A stretch of DNA of 64,000 bases from Heterotrichella gracilis. Taxonomy: Eukaryota; Sar; Xanthophyceae; Tribonematales; Xanthonemataceae. Under the pieces are notes generated by a model. The model searched no databases and was not told the DNA's origin. It saw only the letters and a list, made by a program, of their open reading frames with translations. The DNA is taken from assembly GCA_032358255.1 (NCBI GenBank), contig JAULBX010007774.1, forward strand, positions 1 through 64,000. The letters run 5' to 3'. How positions within the stretch are numbered: position 1 is the first letter of the stretch; every line of letters starts with the position of its first letter. Both the position numbers and the translations under genes were made by a program. Below are positions 12,001 through 24,100 of the stretch, piece after piece.

Positions 12001-15000
12001 ATGGGCACCCTCAATACCCAGACCCTGGCTGGCAAGTTGGAGCGGCTCAACGCCACGCAGCAGAGCATCGAGAGCGTGTCCCAGTACTGCGTGTTCTTCA
12101 GGAAAGAGAGCAAAAAGGTGGTGGCCACCTGGGAGCAGGAGTTCGTCAAAGCGCCCTTCAACCGCAAGCTCGCCATGTTCTACTTGGTGAACGACATCCT
12201 GCAAAACAGCCGGAAGAAAGGGCCCGAGTTCGTCAACGAGTTCTTCCGAGTGATCCCACGGGCCCTCAAGCACTTGTTCAAACACGGGGACGACAAGACA
12301 AAGACAGCTATCCAACGGGTGCTGGCTGTGTGGGAGGACCGAAAGGTGTTCGGCACCACGAGGATCAAGAACCTGAAGGAGCTCGCAGACGAGAGCGTAA
12401 CGCCACGGAAAGCAGCTGCCAGCCCTGTCACCAAGCCTGAGGCGCCCTCGGTGGACCTGCAAAAGTTCGCCCCTGTGGCTGCCTTGGCCGATGCCCTGCA
12501 ATCTGTGGCGGAGGCATCCAGCAGGGCGGGCGTGTTGGCGGAACGAGCAACCGAGGTCCAGGTATGCAAGGCGTGGATGTGGATCGAACCTCGCACTGCC
12601 CATTTAGCCACTTTGTGGGCACGTCTAGAGTGTTCCCCATATGCATGCATTGCAGCCACCACCACTCCCCGGGAGCGCTGACCGGCAGTGCGGCATGCGG
12701 CACACTGTCGTTGTGCAGCAGTACACCCACTTGGTCACTTTCTGTTGGCAGTGTACCACCTCCCTGTGCATGCATCACTCAAGTGATGGTGGTGGTGGTG
12801 GCATGCACGTGAGCAAGTAGCACTTGTGCACTGTGTGGTAGGGTGTGTGATACCCTGTATGCACGCATCACTGCCCCACGCATTTGGTATCCTGGTCCCG
12901 CAAATATTATGTTCTTGGAGTTGAATTTTGGAAGGGGATCCTCGCCCCGCCGGGATCGGCTTATGGCTTATGGCTGATGCAGCGGGCATTGCGTCATAGT
13001 TGTGATAAATGGCCTTGTGGACTCTAAACCCTAAACCTTAAAACCCTACTTTAAACACTACCCCCTGTTACAGGAGCAAGTTGAGAGCAGCAGCAGTGAG
13101 CAGCTTGTGACAGCCAAGGAGAGGCTGACCGAGTATGACGCCACCCTGGATGCTGAGCTGGCGGCCAGGCAGCACGCGGTGGCTGCACTGAACCAGCTGC
13201 TGGAGGAACAGGTGGGTTGCATGAGCACTACCATCGGCACCATTTGCACTCAGCAACAGCCCTGTGCACCACACGAGTTGGTGACGTACAGGTGGGCGGT
13301 AAGGCCACTGGCTCTGGCCCTGCCTTGCACATACCAGCGGCTGCAGGAACAGGTGGGCTGGGTGGGTTGCATGGCCATTGGCGCCTGCGCAGCCTTGCGC
13401 CCTGACTAGGCGCTGAACCGGCATTGGAATAAGAGCTGCAAGACCACCCTCCAAAACCACCTTGTACAGCCTTGCACCAGCCATTGGCACGTGTGCCTAC
13501 CACAAGCACCGGCATCGCCTTGCACCTACCACTGGCACTGACATGAGCACAGCCACTGGCCCGCCTTACATGTTGCAACGGCCGCGCACTTTATCGTGCA
13601 TGCGCCACATGTGAGCATCGCCATGCAACTCATGCCAGCATGCCGTACTGCCCACCAAGGCTCCAAACTTCCACATGCCTGTGCACTGCTGCATACAGTA
13701 CACTCTGCCTGTGCTCACTCACCGCCCTGTACTTCCTTGCTTCAGAACCGATTCCTTGCCAAAGCCCGGGAAGACAAGCAGGCCTGCCGGGAGCTGGCGG
13801 AGCGAGTAGAAGCCAAGCTGTCGCAACCTGCAACGAACGGGACGTCATACGACACGGTACGTTGGAGGATGTGTGGCGATGTGCAGATCCCCTTTGCACC
13901 CCTCGCCGTCCCATCACAACGGTCATGTCGAGCCACTTTGCAGGCGTGAGGGTTACCTGGGTGCATGACCCTAATTCACCTCCAATACCCCAAGTTGCAT
14001 AAGGCATGCAGGATCACATGGCTTTGGCCCTCAGTGCCCTAGGTTGCGTATGCGCCGGCCACGCAGGGTCACCTCGGTGTGATTCTGAGTCCTACGCATC
14101 CTGTAGCAATGTATTGCACTGGTCAAATGACCAGCGGCATGCAGGACTAGTTATGGCTTTGATCCTAAACCCTAGAAACCCTAAACTGCCCCATGCAGGT
14201 CATGCAAGACCACCTGGCGTCTGCACCGGAGCCTGCTGCGTATGACCCTCTGGATGCTGGGAACTGGGCACCCTATGGCTCAGGGGGGGAGGAGCCAGGT
14301 GCGCGCCCTGTTCAGGGTTTAGGGTTTAGGGTTTCTGAGTGTATGGGGGGAATCCAGGTGCTCGCCCTGCGCAATGATTAGAGTTGAGGGTTTGCGGGGA
14401 AGGACTAGGTGCACGCTTTATCCTATGATGTGGGGGGGAAATCTGTGTAGGTTGGTGGGTGCTGCATACAGGCCTCCCCCTGTGCATACCACGACTCCCC
14501 ACTCAGCGCCACATTCAGCTAGGGGCGCACTGTGCTAGTGGTGGTGCTGCTGCAAAGTCCAGTGCTGGTGCTGGTGAACGCGCGGTCCTAGGGTATAGGG
14601 CACGCGGTCCTTGGGTATATGAGCACACAGTCCTAGGGTACAGCAATCGCGTGGGTGTAGGCACGGGGCATGTGGCGCTGAAACTGACGTTCAATGCTGA
14701 ACCCTAAACGCTAATCATACATGCAAGCTGATTCCTCGCATGCTTATTCCTGTGCCCTGAAGGGAGGAGTTTACTTTGAAATGTCAGCGTATCCCATCAC
14801 TTTTCCAACTGTCAATTGTCCATCCAAAATCCAAGAAACAGCCCAAAGCTTAAGCCACACCCTCCATGCTGAGCCCTACACCCCTCCTCCCGCAGGGACA
14901 AGCATGGGTGACCCCTACGGTATGTCAATGGACTTTGGCGGGGCCCAGCAGATGCCGATGATGGGGACTGAGATGGCGGCGGCAACGCTGGCTGCGCAGC

Positions 15001-15456
15001 TTGCAAACTCTGGCGAATCAGCAAAAGCGCTGATGGACGCGTTGGCGGCACTACCACCGGTGAGCCTGCAGCTATACCCTTAGCCCTAAGCAATCAAGGA
15101 ACCCTGAACTCGAAGCATCCACTTGCACGAGCAGTGCAATGGGCCACCAGGGCGTGCTACTAACCATAAATCACAAGCCCTGGAATCACATGCGGCAGGC
15201 TACCAGGCCATGGCGCTAAACCCTAAAAATCCTGAAAACCTTTTTAAAAAACAATCTTCCCTGGGGATAGGTTTAAGTATGCAATAGGACGCGCGACGCG
15301 TTCATATGGGACTCCCTGTTACCTATTCTAATGTCCACTTGCGTGTTGGCCCTGCAGGAGCAGCAAGCTGAGATTGGTCTCAACATGGCACAAGTGATGC
15401 ACAGCGTGGCCAGCGGACCAGCAGAGGAGTACAACCCGGAGGACGGGTTCTACTGA
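12001..15456 (+). CDS. CID-domain protein, RPRD1/Rtt103-like
   Basis: CID proteins bind the phosphorylated C-terminal repeats of RNA polymerase II and act in transcription termination and CTD dephosphorylation. Seven exons join in phase: 12001-12561, 13074-13211, 13746-13856, 14199-14298, 14523-14573, 14896-15059 and 15358-15456, for 407 residues. The CID spans about 1-135, with KLERLNATQQSIESVSQYC, YLVNDILQNSRKKG and AIQRVLAVWEDRKVF, which are typical of RPRD1/Rtt103. Residues about 188-265 form a likely coiled coil (EQLVTAKERLTEY and KAREDKQACRELAERVE), as in RPRD proteins. The tail is Gly/Met/Ala-rich. The ATG at 12001 directly precedes the CID; an in-frame codon for Met at 11932 would add 23 residues with no family support. 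A TGTAA at 15629-15633 is a plausible polyadenylation signal. Confidence 0.9.
13022..13050 (+). repeat. Telomere-like CCCTAAA motifs near an intron 3' end
   Basis: The run CTAAACCCTAAACC lies 30-50 bases before the acceptor of RPRD1-like exon 2. Each CTAAAC matches a branch-point-like sequence and is followed by a pyrimidine-rich tract ending in TTACAG. Confidence 0.6.
14312..14334 (+). repeat. Short TTTAGGG telomere-type array in an intron
   Basis: About three TTTAGGG units follow the exon 4 donor of the RPRD1-like gene. Being inside a gene, it is interstitial and not a chromosome end. Confidence 0.75.
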
Positions 15457-16581
15457 CGATGCACAGCCTACTGCACAATGCGCTGGGCTGCTGTCCCGGC
15501 TTGTCTGGCCGGGGACCGATCAGTTGTCCCTCAGAGAAGGCACTTGCGACAATGTGGTACAACTGAGTGGCTGGCAAGGCAGTGCTTGCCCACAAATCGT
15601 GCGAGGTGCACAGTCAACCTCTGTTGCTTGTAATGTACATGGTGTTCAGTGCACTGCTGTGACGCGCTTGAGTGGTGGTGTCCACTGACCACACACGCAC
15701 GTATCCATGACGGTCACCGACGCATGCGATATGTTGCCCTGAAATTGTTCTGTAACAACGTTGGGTGATTAGCTCACGTTGACCATTTTCTCAACGGATC
15801 TGGCAAGCTGTCCAGCTGTGTCGCGAGTGGCTGCGGTTGGATGCGTCGATTGGATGAGGAACTATGATTGAATTAAAATGTTGGGCGCTTTACGCAAAAT
15901 TTAATTGCTTGCCAAGTGGATCTGCTAACCCATGACCAGTAAATCACCACACCTATTGATTTGAAGCTCCAGACTCTGAAGGGCCTTAAATAGTTGGGAG
16001 TGCACGCTGAACCCTAAACAGTGATTCATGGGCCGCAAAGGCTTTGCTGGTATTGCGCTGTCAGCACGCAAAATATTGGCCGAAATTCATTTGTTGGACC
16101 AATGGCAATCAGTGCTTGTGCCACTAATGTTCACGGGCTGCTGCTGCAGTTCAATCAATTTGCAGTATCAAATGCAGATGCCGCAGTAGGAGGAAAGACA
16201 TTTTCAACGAGGGCCAGCACAGCAGGCTTGAAGCTCGCACCATGTTGCTCCAGGACCTGTGCATGCGTACCCACTGCGCAGCATTGTCCCCACTGCGCAG
16301 TGCATGCACACACCACAACCCGGCATACAGGTTTAGCCAATCCACAGCTCCTTCCCTATGCCTGTGAGTACGCATGCAAACCAGTGCTCCACCAACAAGC
16401 CCTCGCCTCGTCCAATGGTGCATCCTTGGCCTCGACGCCTCCCCAATCACCACCATCATGCCCTCTGGCCTCTTGAGTCACCTCCACTCCCCGAGCTACA
16501 AGCCGATAATTGCTGTCCGGTACAGCTTAGCTTAGTCATGGCGCGGCACCATTCCGCACCATCCCGCAACATAGGCGTCCC
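15457..16581. other. No gene seen; convergent intergenic region
   Basis: The stretch separates the 3' ends of the plus-strand RPRD1-like gene and the minus-strand M14 gene. It holds the TGTAA at 15629-15633 and an AT-rich, partly self-complementary patch near 15865-15905. No supported exon was found. Confidence 0.5.
15629..15633 (+). terminator. Candidate algal polyadenylation signal TGTAA
   Basis: TGTAA is the common polyadenylation signal of green algae. This one lies 173 bases past the RPRD1-like stop codon. It is assigned by position only. Confidence 0.35.
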
Positions 16582-19500
16582 TCATCGGGCACAATCCTCC
16601 GCCTTGGCTTCTCCCAGCACCGTGATCAGGTCCTCCGGCTTCACCTCCTTGGCCTTGAGCTTCAGCCGGATGTTGGCCGTCTGGTACAGCTCAGCCAGGG
16701 GCGCGCCCGGCGCCGCGGCCGGCAGCTGCACCGCAATCTTGTGCGGGTGGTAGGTGTCGGGGTTGCCGACGTGCAAGCAGTAGGTGGTGCCCGGCATGAG
16801 CAGCTTGTAGAAGGCGCCGGTGGCGTCGGTGGTGGTGGCGCGTGTGTGCGCGGGCTTGGTCACGTTCACGCGTAGGTGCAGCGGGTGGTCGGTGGCGTCG
16901 TCCAACACCCGCCCCCGCAGCCCCACGTGCGCCTGGCGGATGAAGGCCAGCAGGGAGTTGCGGTTCTCCCACCACAGCACCGGCAGCAGCGACGCGTCGG
17001 GCTCCTTGGCGATGTGCGCGTCCACCTGAAACAAGATGGAGACAAACCATTTTAAAACCTTCTTTAATGACGAGATATGCAGAGATCCACTCAGGCTTAC
17101 GAGACTGCTGGAGGGACTCGAAGCAGATGTCACCTTGCTGAAAATTGATGGTGGCAAAACACCGCCACAGTAGTAACAGGCAAACATCCCCAGAGTTTTT
17201 AATACCCCATGTTACTGTGATCTCCAACTGGTGTCCGCCATCTATAAAACATTTTTCCAACACCATGCTTGAAAATTTTCTACATTCACATTAGTATAAT
17301 TTTCAAACAAGGTCCTACCGTGATTTCCATGGTGTCCGCCATGTACCACATCCAGTCCTGCATGCCGCCCAGCAGCGGGGACCGCGCCGCGCCCTGCGTC
17401 ACGCCACCCTCAAACTCCCCGTTGGTGGCCGAGCCAGTGAACTTGTGCTGCATGCGCGGGTGGGCTGACGCGTACACCGATGCGATGTGCTTGGGCAGCT
17501 CGTTGTCGGGCGCGTCGCAACCCTTCTTCTCACCCTGGCCACAAAAAACATACAGATTAAGACAATTTACAAAGATTAAGAAGAACTCATTTGAAAGAGT
17601 TGAAAGGGGGGACGAGGGTGGGTTGTACTGCTGGTGTACGGTCATAAACATACAACTGCTCTATATTGACGGTATAATTGAGATTGGTATGATGGATTTC
17701 AAATTCTTCAAAAACAGGACGGTGCAACAACACATTTATGTATGGGTCACTACTGATGAGCAGAGCCCAACAATGAATGTGCACACTTTCTTCCTGCGCA
17801 CATTCCTCCTGCCTCACCTTGAGGTCGCATGCGTCAAAGGGGTAGCTGGCCACCAGCGCCCCCCCGTGCAGGCTGGCGCTGAGCAGGAACCTGTGCTCCT
17901 TCCTGCTCCAGTACATGGTGGCCACGGTCTCGGACTGCTTCTTGCCGTGGCCGTTGAACTGGTGCCACTCCTTGAGGGCAGGGGTGTCGCTGCTGTTGGG
18001 CGGCTGGCCTGGGGGGGGGGGGAGCAACGCGCATGAGTCAACCTGAAATGAAGAAAATGGATTGACCACATAAAATACTGGCATTCAATATGGTCGCGCT
18101 CTGGCGTTGAGGGACTGACCTGTGCGGGGATCAGATAAGTAATTAATTTATTATCTAATTACTATACATCAATCAATTAACTAATTGATTAATCATTCAA
18201 GTAGAGCGTAACTCACCATCCAGGCCCAGCACAGGGAAGTTGCGGTTCAGATCCACCCCGTTGCTGTTGGTGCGCGTGCGCGGCTTGGCCTCCAGCCCGT
18301 CGGGGTTCAGCGAGGGCAGTATGTGGATGCAGGTGTTGTCCACCAACTCGGTGATGGACGCATCCGCCCCATATGTGGTGGTCAGCTGGTGGATGAGCCT
18401 CAGCAGGATCTCCATGTTTGCAGGCTCGTCACCATGGATGTTGCCCACCAGCTGCAGCAGCAGGAAAGCCAAGAAGGTTAGGCGCCATCCCTTCCTTAAA
18501 CGCACACAACCCCAATGCGCAGTGCACCGTAGCCCTACTCAATCAGCTGGGTGCATGGACACTGCCTGCGTGTGGGTCCGCGCAGATGTACAAACTACTT
18601 CAAATTTATTAGTGCGCCCCTTGTCCACGTTGGGGCTGCCCAACGCAGACCCATATGACAGCTGCTGCTGGGCCCACAGTAAAGTCAATGCATGTATGTT
18701 GTCCCACATGGCATCATATCATGTGGTGGATATACGTGACGGCTGATGCATGTGGTATATATAGGACGCCGGGTGCATGTCACTCCAAATGACAGTCGAT
18801 GCAGTGGCACCTGTCCGCACGCACACTGCCCAAAGATGGACCATATGTGGTTCACACAACCGCTGCTGGCCTCGTCTCCCAGCCTTTATTAGTTCCATGC
18901 ATACAACCCCATGCATGACACCCACCTTCACTTCAGGTTGCAGCCGCGACGATGACAGCCCGCTGTTCTTGCAGATTTGCATCACCCACAGCCCCTTCTT
19001 TTGGACACTGCAGTGCAAACAATCGTGAAAATCATGCTGTAATGGCAAGCTCATGCAAAATTCAATTGAGATCACAGCTGCACTACCACAAGGTACTGTA
19101 AAGCAGTACCCACCTGCCTCCGATCGAGTACAGCTTTGTGATGTTCTTGTATTGCTTGCTGGTCCAATATAGGAACATCACCATCTCGTCAAAGGAGTGG
19201 TACTTGTCGTTCTTCCAGCCCTCGGGATAAGGCAGGTTGGCGTCACCTGCAGGTGAATGGTTGTGTGGGCTGTCTGGTAGGCATTCCCTGATGCATATGT
19301 CGAACACATCGGCGACTGCCTGCCACGCTACTAGTGTAGACAGCGAAGATTGAGTACTCTTGGCCAGGATAGCTTTGCTGAGTATACCTCACCCCACTTT
19401 TGCCCCACCTTCCACTGGGGCAGCTGGAAAACCCTAAATATGTCCCTAAACCCTAGAACCATACCTGCAGCAAACTCGCTGTTCAGGTAGTCCACGTAGC

Positions 19501-20342
19501 CTTTCCACGTGTACTGGAAGCCTGCAGGTAGCTCCAGCTCAGCTGTGGGCGAGACTGCACCGCCAGGGCTGCTCGAGCCACCACCGGAGGTTGCCACGAG
19601 TGCTACGATGATCAACGAGGCGATGACCACTGCCCAGCAACAGACGATACCAACGTCAGTACAGCTACAATTATGCAGTTTGAAGATTGAGAGCACAAAT
19701 CAGGGACTAGCAAAAGGATCCATTCACAAGCATCCAACTGTTACTCTCTAATCACAAGCCTCGCATACATGCACAAAATGAAACGGCCTGATTTCCGCCT
19801 AGCCAGCGCCCACCAGGTGCATTGGGGAAATGGATGCTGCTGGCTGCCTATGTACAAGTTTCCGCCTGACAATATAAGCGAGCTGTCCTCACCTGTGGCG
19901 CCTGCAACCGCTAAATGTAAACGATGGTCGCTGACCCACTCAGCCCAGTCACTGCCTTTGGAGTGGTACTCAATCTCCAGGACTTCCACCTCCGTCTCCT
20001 CTACCTCATCATCTGCAGCTGCTACAGCTGTGCAGGCAGAGAGTATAGTCAGGTCGCCAAACGAGGAGATAACACACACACCAAGGCATGGGGTGGTACC
20101 TGAAGTGGGGCTTACCTGTGGGGGGTACTCCAGTTGGCGAGCTGGAGTCATCTTCACTTTGCACCAGCCGATCTGTGCCAACAACCAGTGAGGGTTCAAC
20201 AACACATCAGACAATCGTGTGCAAGTCAGATGATTCTCAGCAGTTGGATGAAGCCATCAGAGCGCTACGTACATTTCTCAGCTTTCCTCGCTGCGTCCCG
20301 CTCTGCCTTTTCCTCCGTTGAGTTGCGCCGAGGCTTCCCCAT
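16582..20342 (-). CDS. Membrane-anchored M14B carboxypeptidase-like protein, catalytic residues altered
   Basis: Ten exons join in phase: 20342-20273, 20172-20116, 20027-19893, 19629-19465, 19246-19114, 19007-18926, 18451-18217, 18008-17818, 17534-17319 and 17025-16582, for 575 residues. A short cytoplasm-type N-terminus is followed by one membrane helix (about 88-105, [15 protein letters not shown]), then an M14B fold and a transthyretin-like domain (about 455-530), as in carboxypeptidase D and plant SOL1. Zinc ligands are present: H220 and E223 (NIHGDE) and the His of SASLHGG. The Arg of LNRNFP is kept. However, the Tyr of the family motif WYxxxGGMQD is Ser (S408, in [11 protein letters not shown]) and the catalytic Glu of EITxE is Asp (D430, in MEITVDAHI). 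The protein may therefore bind basic C-termini without normal catalysis. Exon 9-10 splicing decides residue 430; both sites are canonical. Function is inferred. Confidence 0.87.
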
Positions 20343-21194
20343 TTCTCAAAGCTAGTGCCTATTCTAAGGAAAAAGATGGTGGTGGGCTAGATATTGCCTA
20401 GTGACACAACAGAGTACGCATATGCATCGTGTGAATGAACCAGTCTAGCACAACTGTATACATGTGCAAGATACTGCTGACGCCAGTTGGGCCACGGTAG
20501 AACAGTGTTCTTCGTTGCGCAAGCTGGAAAGGTGCTCTGCCAGCTGTTGAACCCAATCCTGTTGGGGGTGCAAACAGCTGACAGCCCGCTACAACTAGAT
20601 CACGAGCGGGAACAGGGGGTTGACGGTGGCGGGCGGTTCTTGGAAACGTTGCAGCTAGGAGCTATGTATTGATGTGGGTATTGATGTCCAAGACCACTTG
20701 CATTTGCTTCTAAAACGTTTCCAAACGGGCTTCCATTATGGTTACCTGCAAACTCTACCATAATATCCCCCTTGGGAATGCTCGAGGTCCGAAAGAAGAC
20801 CCACTTGTTTGCCACACGCTATTGATATCGGCAACTATAGAACCTACAGCGCAAGAACTACAAGTGACCAGCCTTGCACAGGGTCTCGGGGGTAATCTTG
20901 GTCTCGTGCTCAACACATGCATGCACACACACTTTGCCTAGTGCCTGGTGAAGCGGTAGGGCTAGTGCCACTAGTAGTGCAGACCCATTGGAGCCAGCAG
21001 GACAATAAACTAGCCTTCTACAGCCTTTGGTAGAGGCTCCTATAGTACTGTACGGAACTTATCCTGTCTCGTCGCTGGATGGTGCGCTACTTGTCTAGTG
21101 GCACGGAGGGGTCACGACCCTAGCGGACAGTTGCTCATAGAGGTGTCTAGCAGTTGACTAACACACAGCAACCCAACACCATCATTCCAACCCA
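20343..21194. promoter_or_regulatory. Divergent intergenic region between the M14 and methylesterase-like genes
   Basis: The two flanking genes start at 20342 (minus) and 21195 (plus), so both promoters should lie in this 852-base stretch. No clear TATA box and no supported exon were found. ACATGCATGCACAC occurs near 20916. Confidence 0.45.
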
Positions 21195-24100
21195 ATGTCG
21201 ATACCGGAAGCTCTGAAAGCCGCAAGGGTACGAAAGATGCCATGCATGCATATTGCCTCGAGCGCACGGCATGCCGCTTTGACTAGCCTTGGAACTGCAA
21301 CCGGCGCCTATGACATACCCATTCCCACCCGTTGGTTCTGCTCCCGCAGCTCGAGATTGCAAGCATACCCGGTCCGGTGGCTAAGCTCCGAAGGGCAGCA
21401 GTGTATTCTGGGATCCTCGCTGGGGAGCTGTTTGGCGCGCTCATGCTCATCCCTTACGGTGGGGCCACTTGCCACTGCACCCTGCCCCAAAACCCTCGTG
21501 ATTTTGCGTGCCACTCGGCTATGCACTGGGTCAAGCCCCTCGAACAGCGCAGTACACATAAGCCCACCTAGGGTCCAGGTCCCTTTTTTGTCTAGGGTGT
21601 AGGGTTGAGGGCGCGCACCTTGACCATTGCAGCCTGCCCCTCTACCCACACCCCAGGTGGCAACCCACATATCTTGTTCACCCCCAACCCAATGCACATC
21701 TACCAGTAAACGCCACAAACCGCCTTCCTTGACGATTGGGGATCCCTAGAGGGTTTATCCTTAAATTCTACGCAATATAGTTAGTAACTCCCACACCCTA
21801 CAACCTGAACCCTTGATTGGTTTGTGCAGGCATCCACGCCCTCTACCTGCACAAAACCCTCCCAGACGGCCGCGGGCCCCTCCGGGCCAGGAAGGGTAGG
21901 GTGTCCATGGTGCGGGACATCGCCTACGGGCGCAAGCCCAGGAACGTGATGGACATCTACCTGCCACCCACAGCCACCCAACAGCACACCGACATGGAGG
22001 GCGAGACCCAGGGGCTGGCGCCTGTGGTGCTGTTTTGCCATGGAGGGGTGTGGGCGACAGGTCAGTCATGCACAGGGTCGAGTCTTGACTCAACAATGGC
22101 CTCGCCAATGCTAGAGCTGCAATTGTGTGCAATAGCAGACCTTCCACAGCTAGATGGAAGGTGGAACTGGTGCAGTGTGCTGGCCATGGCCTCCTGTGCC
22201 ATGTTATCGTTGCAGGTGGCAAGTAACTGTCACGTGATCGACGCTAGTTCTGTTGATTTCCATGTGATGTCCAGGATGTGCCATGCTGTGGCAATGCACT
22301 CGCCCCGTGTGCCCAGTGATCTCCATGTGCTGTACGCTGTTTAGGGTTTAGGTGCCAAGAGAAACCCCAGCTCCCTGGCAATCCCTGAGCGATTGCCATG
22401 TGATCGCTGCATGTGCCCAGTGATCGCCATGTGGCCGCCAACTGATCGCCGTGTGCTGTTTCCAGGTGCCAAGTGGAACTACAGCCCCATGGCGGTGCGC
22501 CTGGCTGAGGTTGGCGTGATGACATGCGTGATGCAGTACAGCCTGTACCCTGAGGTGTGTGGGGGGGAAGATGGGGTCAATGTTGCATGTTCCATTGCTG
22601 GTGTAGTCTACAGCATGTACCTGAATTGCATTGGGTAGGCATCACGCATGTGCGTCCTGTATGGCAGATGTGCCAGCTGTACCATGCAATGTGAATGTGT
22701 GTGTGCTTCATCAAGGGGTAGGATAACAGTGATGCAGAACAGCCTGTACCCGGAAGTAGTGAAGACATGCGTCGTGCCCCATGCAGTGGACGGCCTGTTT
22801 TCACAGCGTTAGGGGGACAGGATTCATGCAGCGTGCAGCTTCTGCGCTAGATGCGGGGACCATTCGACCCTGCATTCACCCTAAGATATCCCCATGCAAA
22901 TACCCTACAATCACCACTCCCTGCAGCCACCCAGCTCTTGACTGCTGCGCCTGTGTGTAAGTCTGTGGCCTGCAATAACCTTACAGTGACCCTACAACCA
23001 CCTTTGCTGCCCGTCCCTAATTGCCGTCTTTGGTTTGTAGAGCTTTGTCCCTGAGATGAATGAGGAGGTTTCGCATGCCATCACCTGGACCCTGGACAAC
23101 ATTGAGCAGTACGGGGGGGATGCATCAAAGGTGCGCTGCAGGCCCCACCTGCCCGCAGATGCGTTGGTGGGTCCCACATGGACCAAGTTCTTCAACAGGC
23201 TTTCTGCCTTTGCCAAAAGCCTCTGCCATGTTGCTCATATCTCGTTATCATAGGTGTGTGTCCGTCAACTAATGCCCTGTGACACCATGTGGCCTATGAT
23301 CCTTTGCCAGGTGTCACTGGTTGGCCACTCCGCCGGTGCCCAGATGTGCGCCATGGCGCTGCTGCACCGCGCGCAGACACTGGAGCAGCAGAAGGCAGTG
23401 GGGCAGCCTAAGGCCTACCGGGACCAGCGCATGCCGCACCTGTTCATCGGTGAGAAACAGCAATGACACATTAGTTTTTTATTTGTGGGATGGAATGAAA
23501 TGGAGTTGAATTGGGGTGGGATGGTGGATGGTGGCATGGAAATAAAATGGAAATGTCCGAATGCATGGAGTTCAGTGGTTCATTGATAGGAACTAGTGGC
23601 ATGCACAGGGTAAATGCTAAGGTCCTGTGCAGTGCATACCTGAACATGCTGTACATACAATGTGCTGGTAAAAGCACCTGGGATGACAAACAGCATACAT
23701 GTACAGTAACCCTCAGATCGGCACAACCCCAATCAGATGCCATGCTGTACAGGTATGGCAGGGGTGTACGACATCGCCAAGCACTACGAGTATGAGACAG
23801 GGCGCAACGTGCACGAGCTGTCAACCATGAAGCGGGCGGTGGGCGGGTTTGAAAAATTTGCATCCCAGTCCCCAGCCCTCATCCTGGCCAAGGCGGTGCT
23901 CAAAAGCAAGCAGCAAAAACAGGTGCCTGACAGGGCAGCGGGGTTGCAAGGGGAGCAAATGGCATCGTATTACAGGTGAGCAAGAAGGGTGGTGCTGTTT
24001 TTATTTGGGTTTAGAGTTTAGGATTCAGGGACTGGGTCGCAACTGCCACCCAGAATATGGCTAATGCAAGAGGTCCTGTGCTTTGTCAGGCTGATTGTCA

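Noticed and set aside
14312-14334. True telomere or chromosome end
   Set aside because: All TTTAGGG runs are a few units long, occur in both orientations and lie inside genes.
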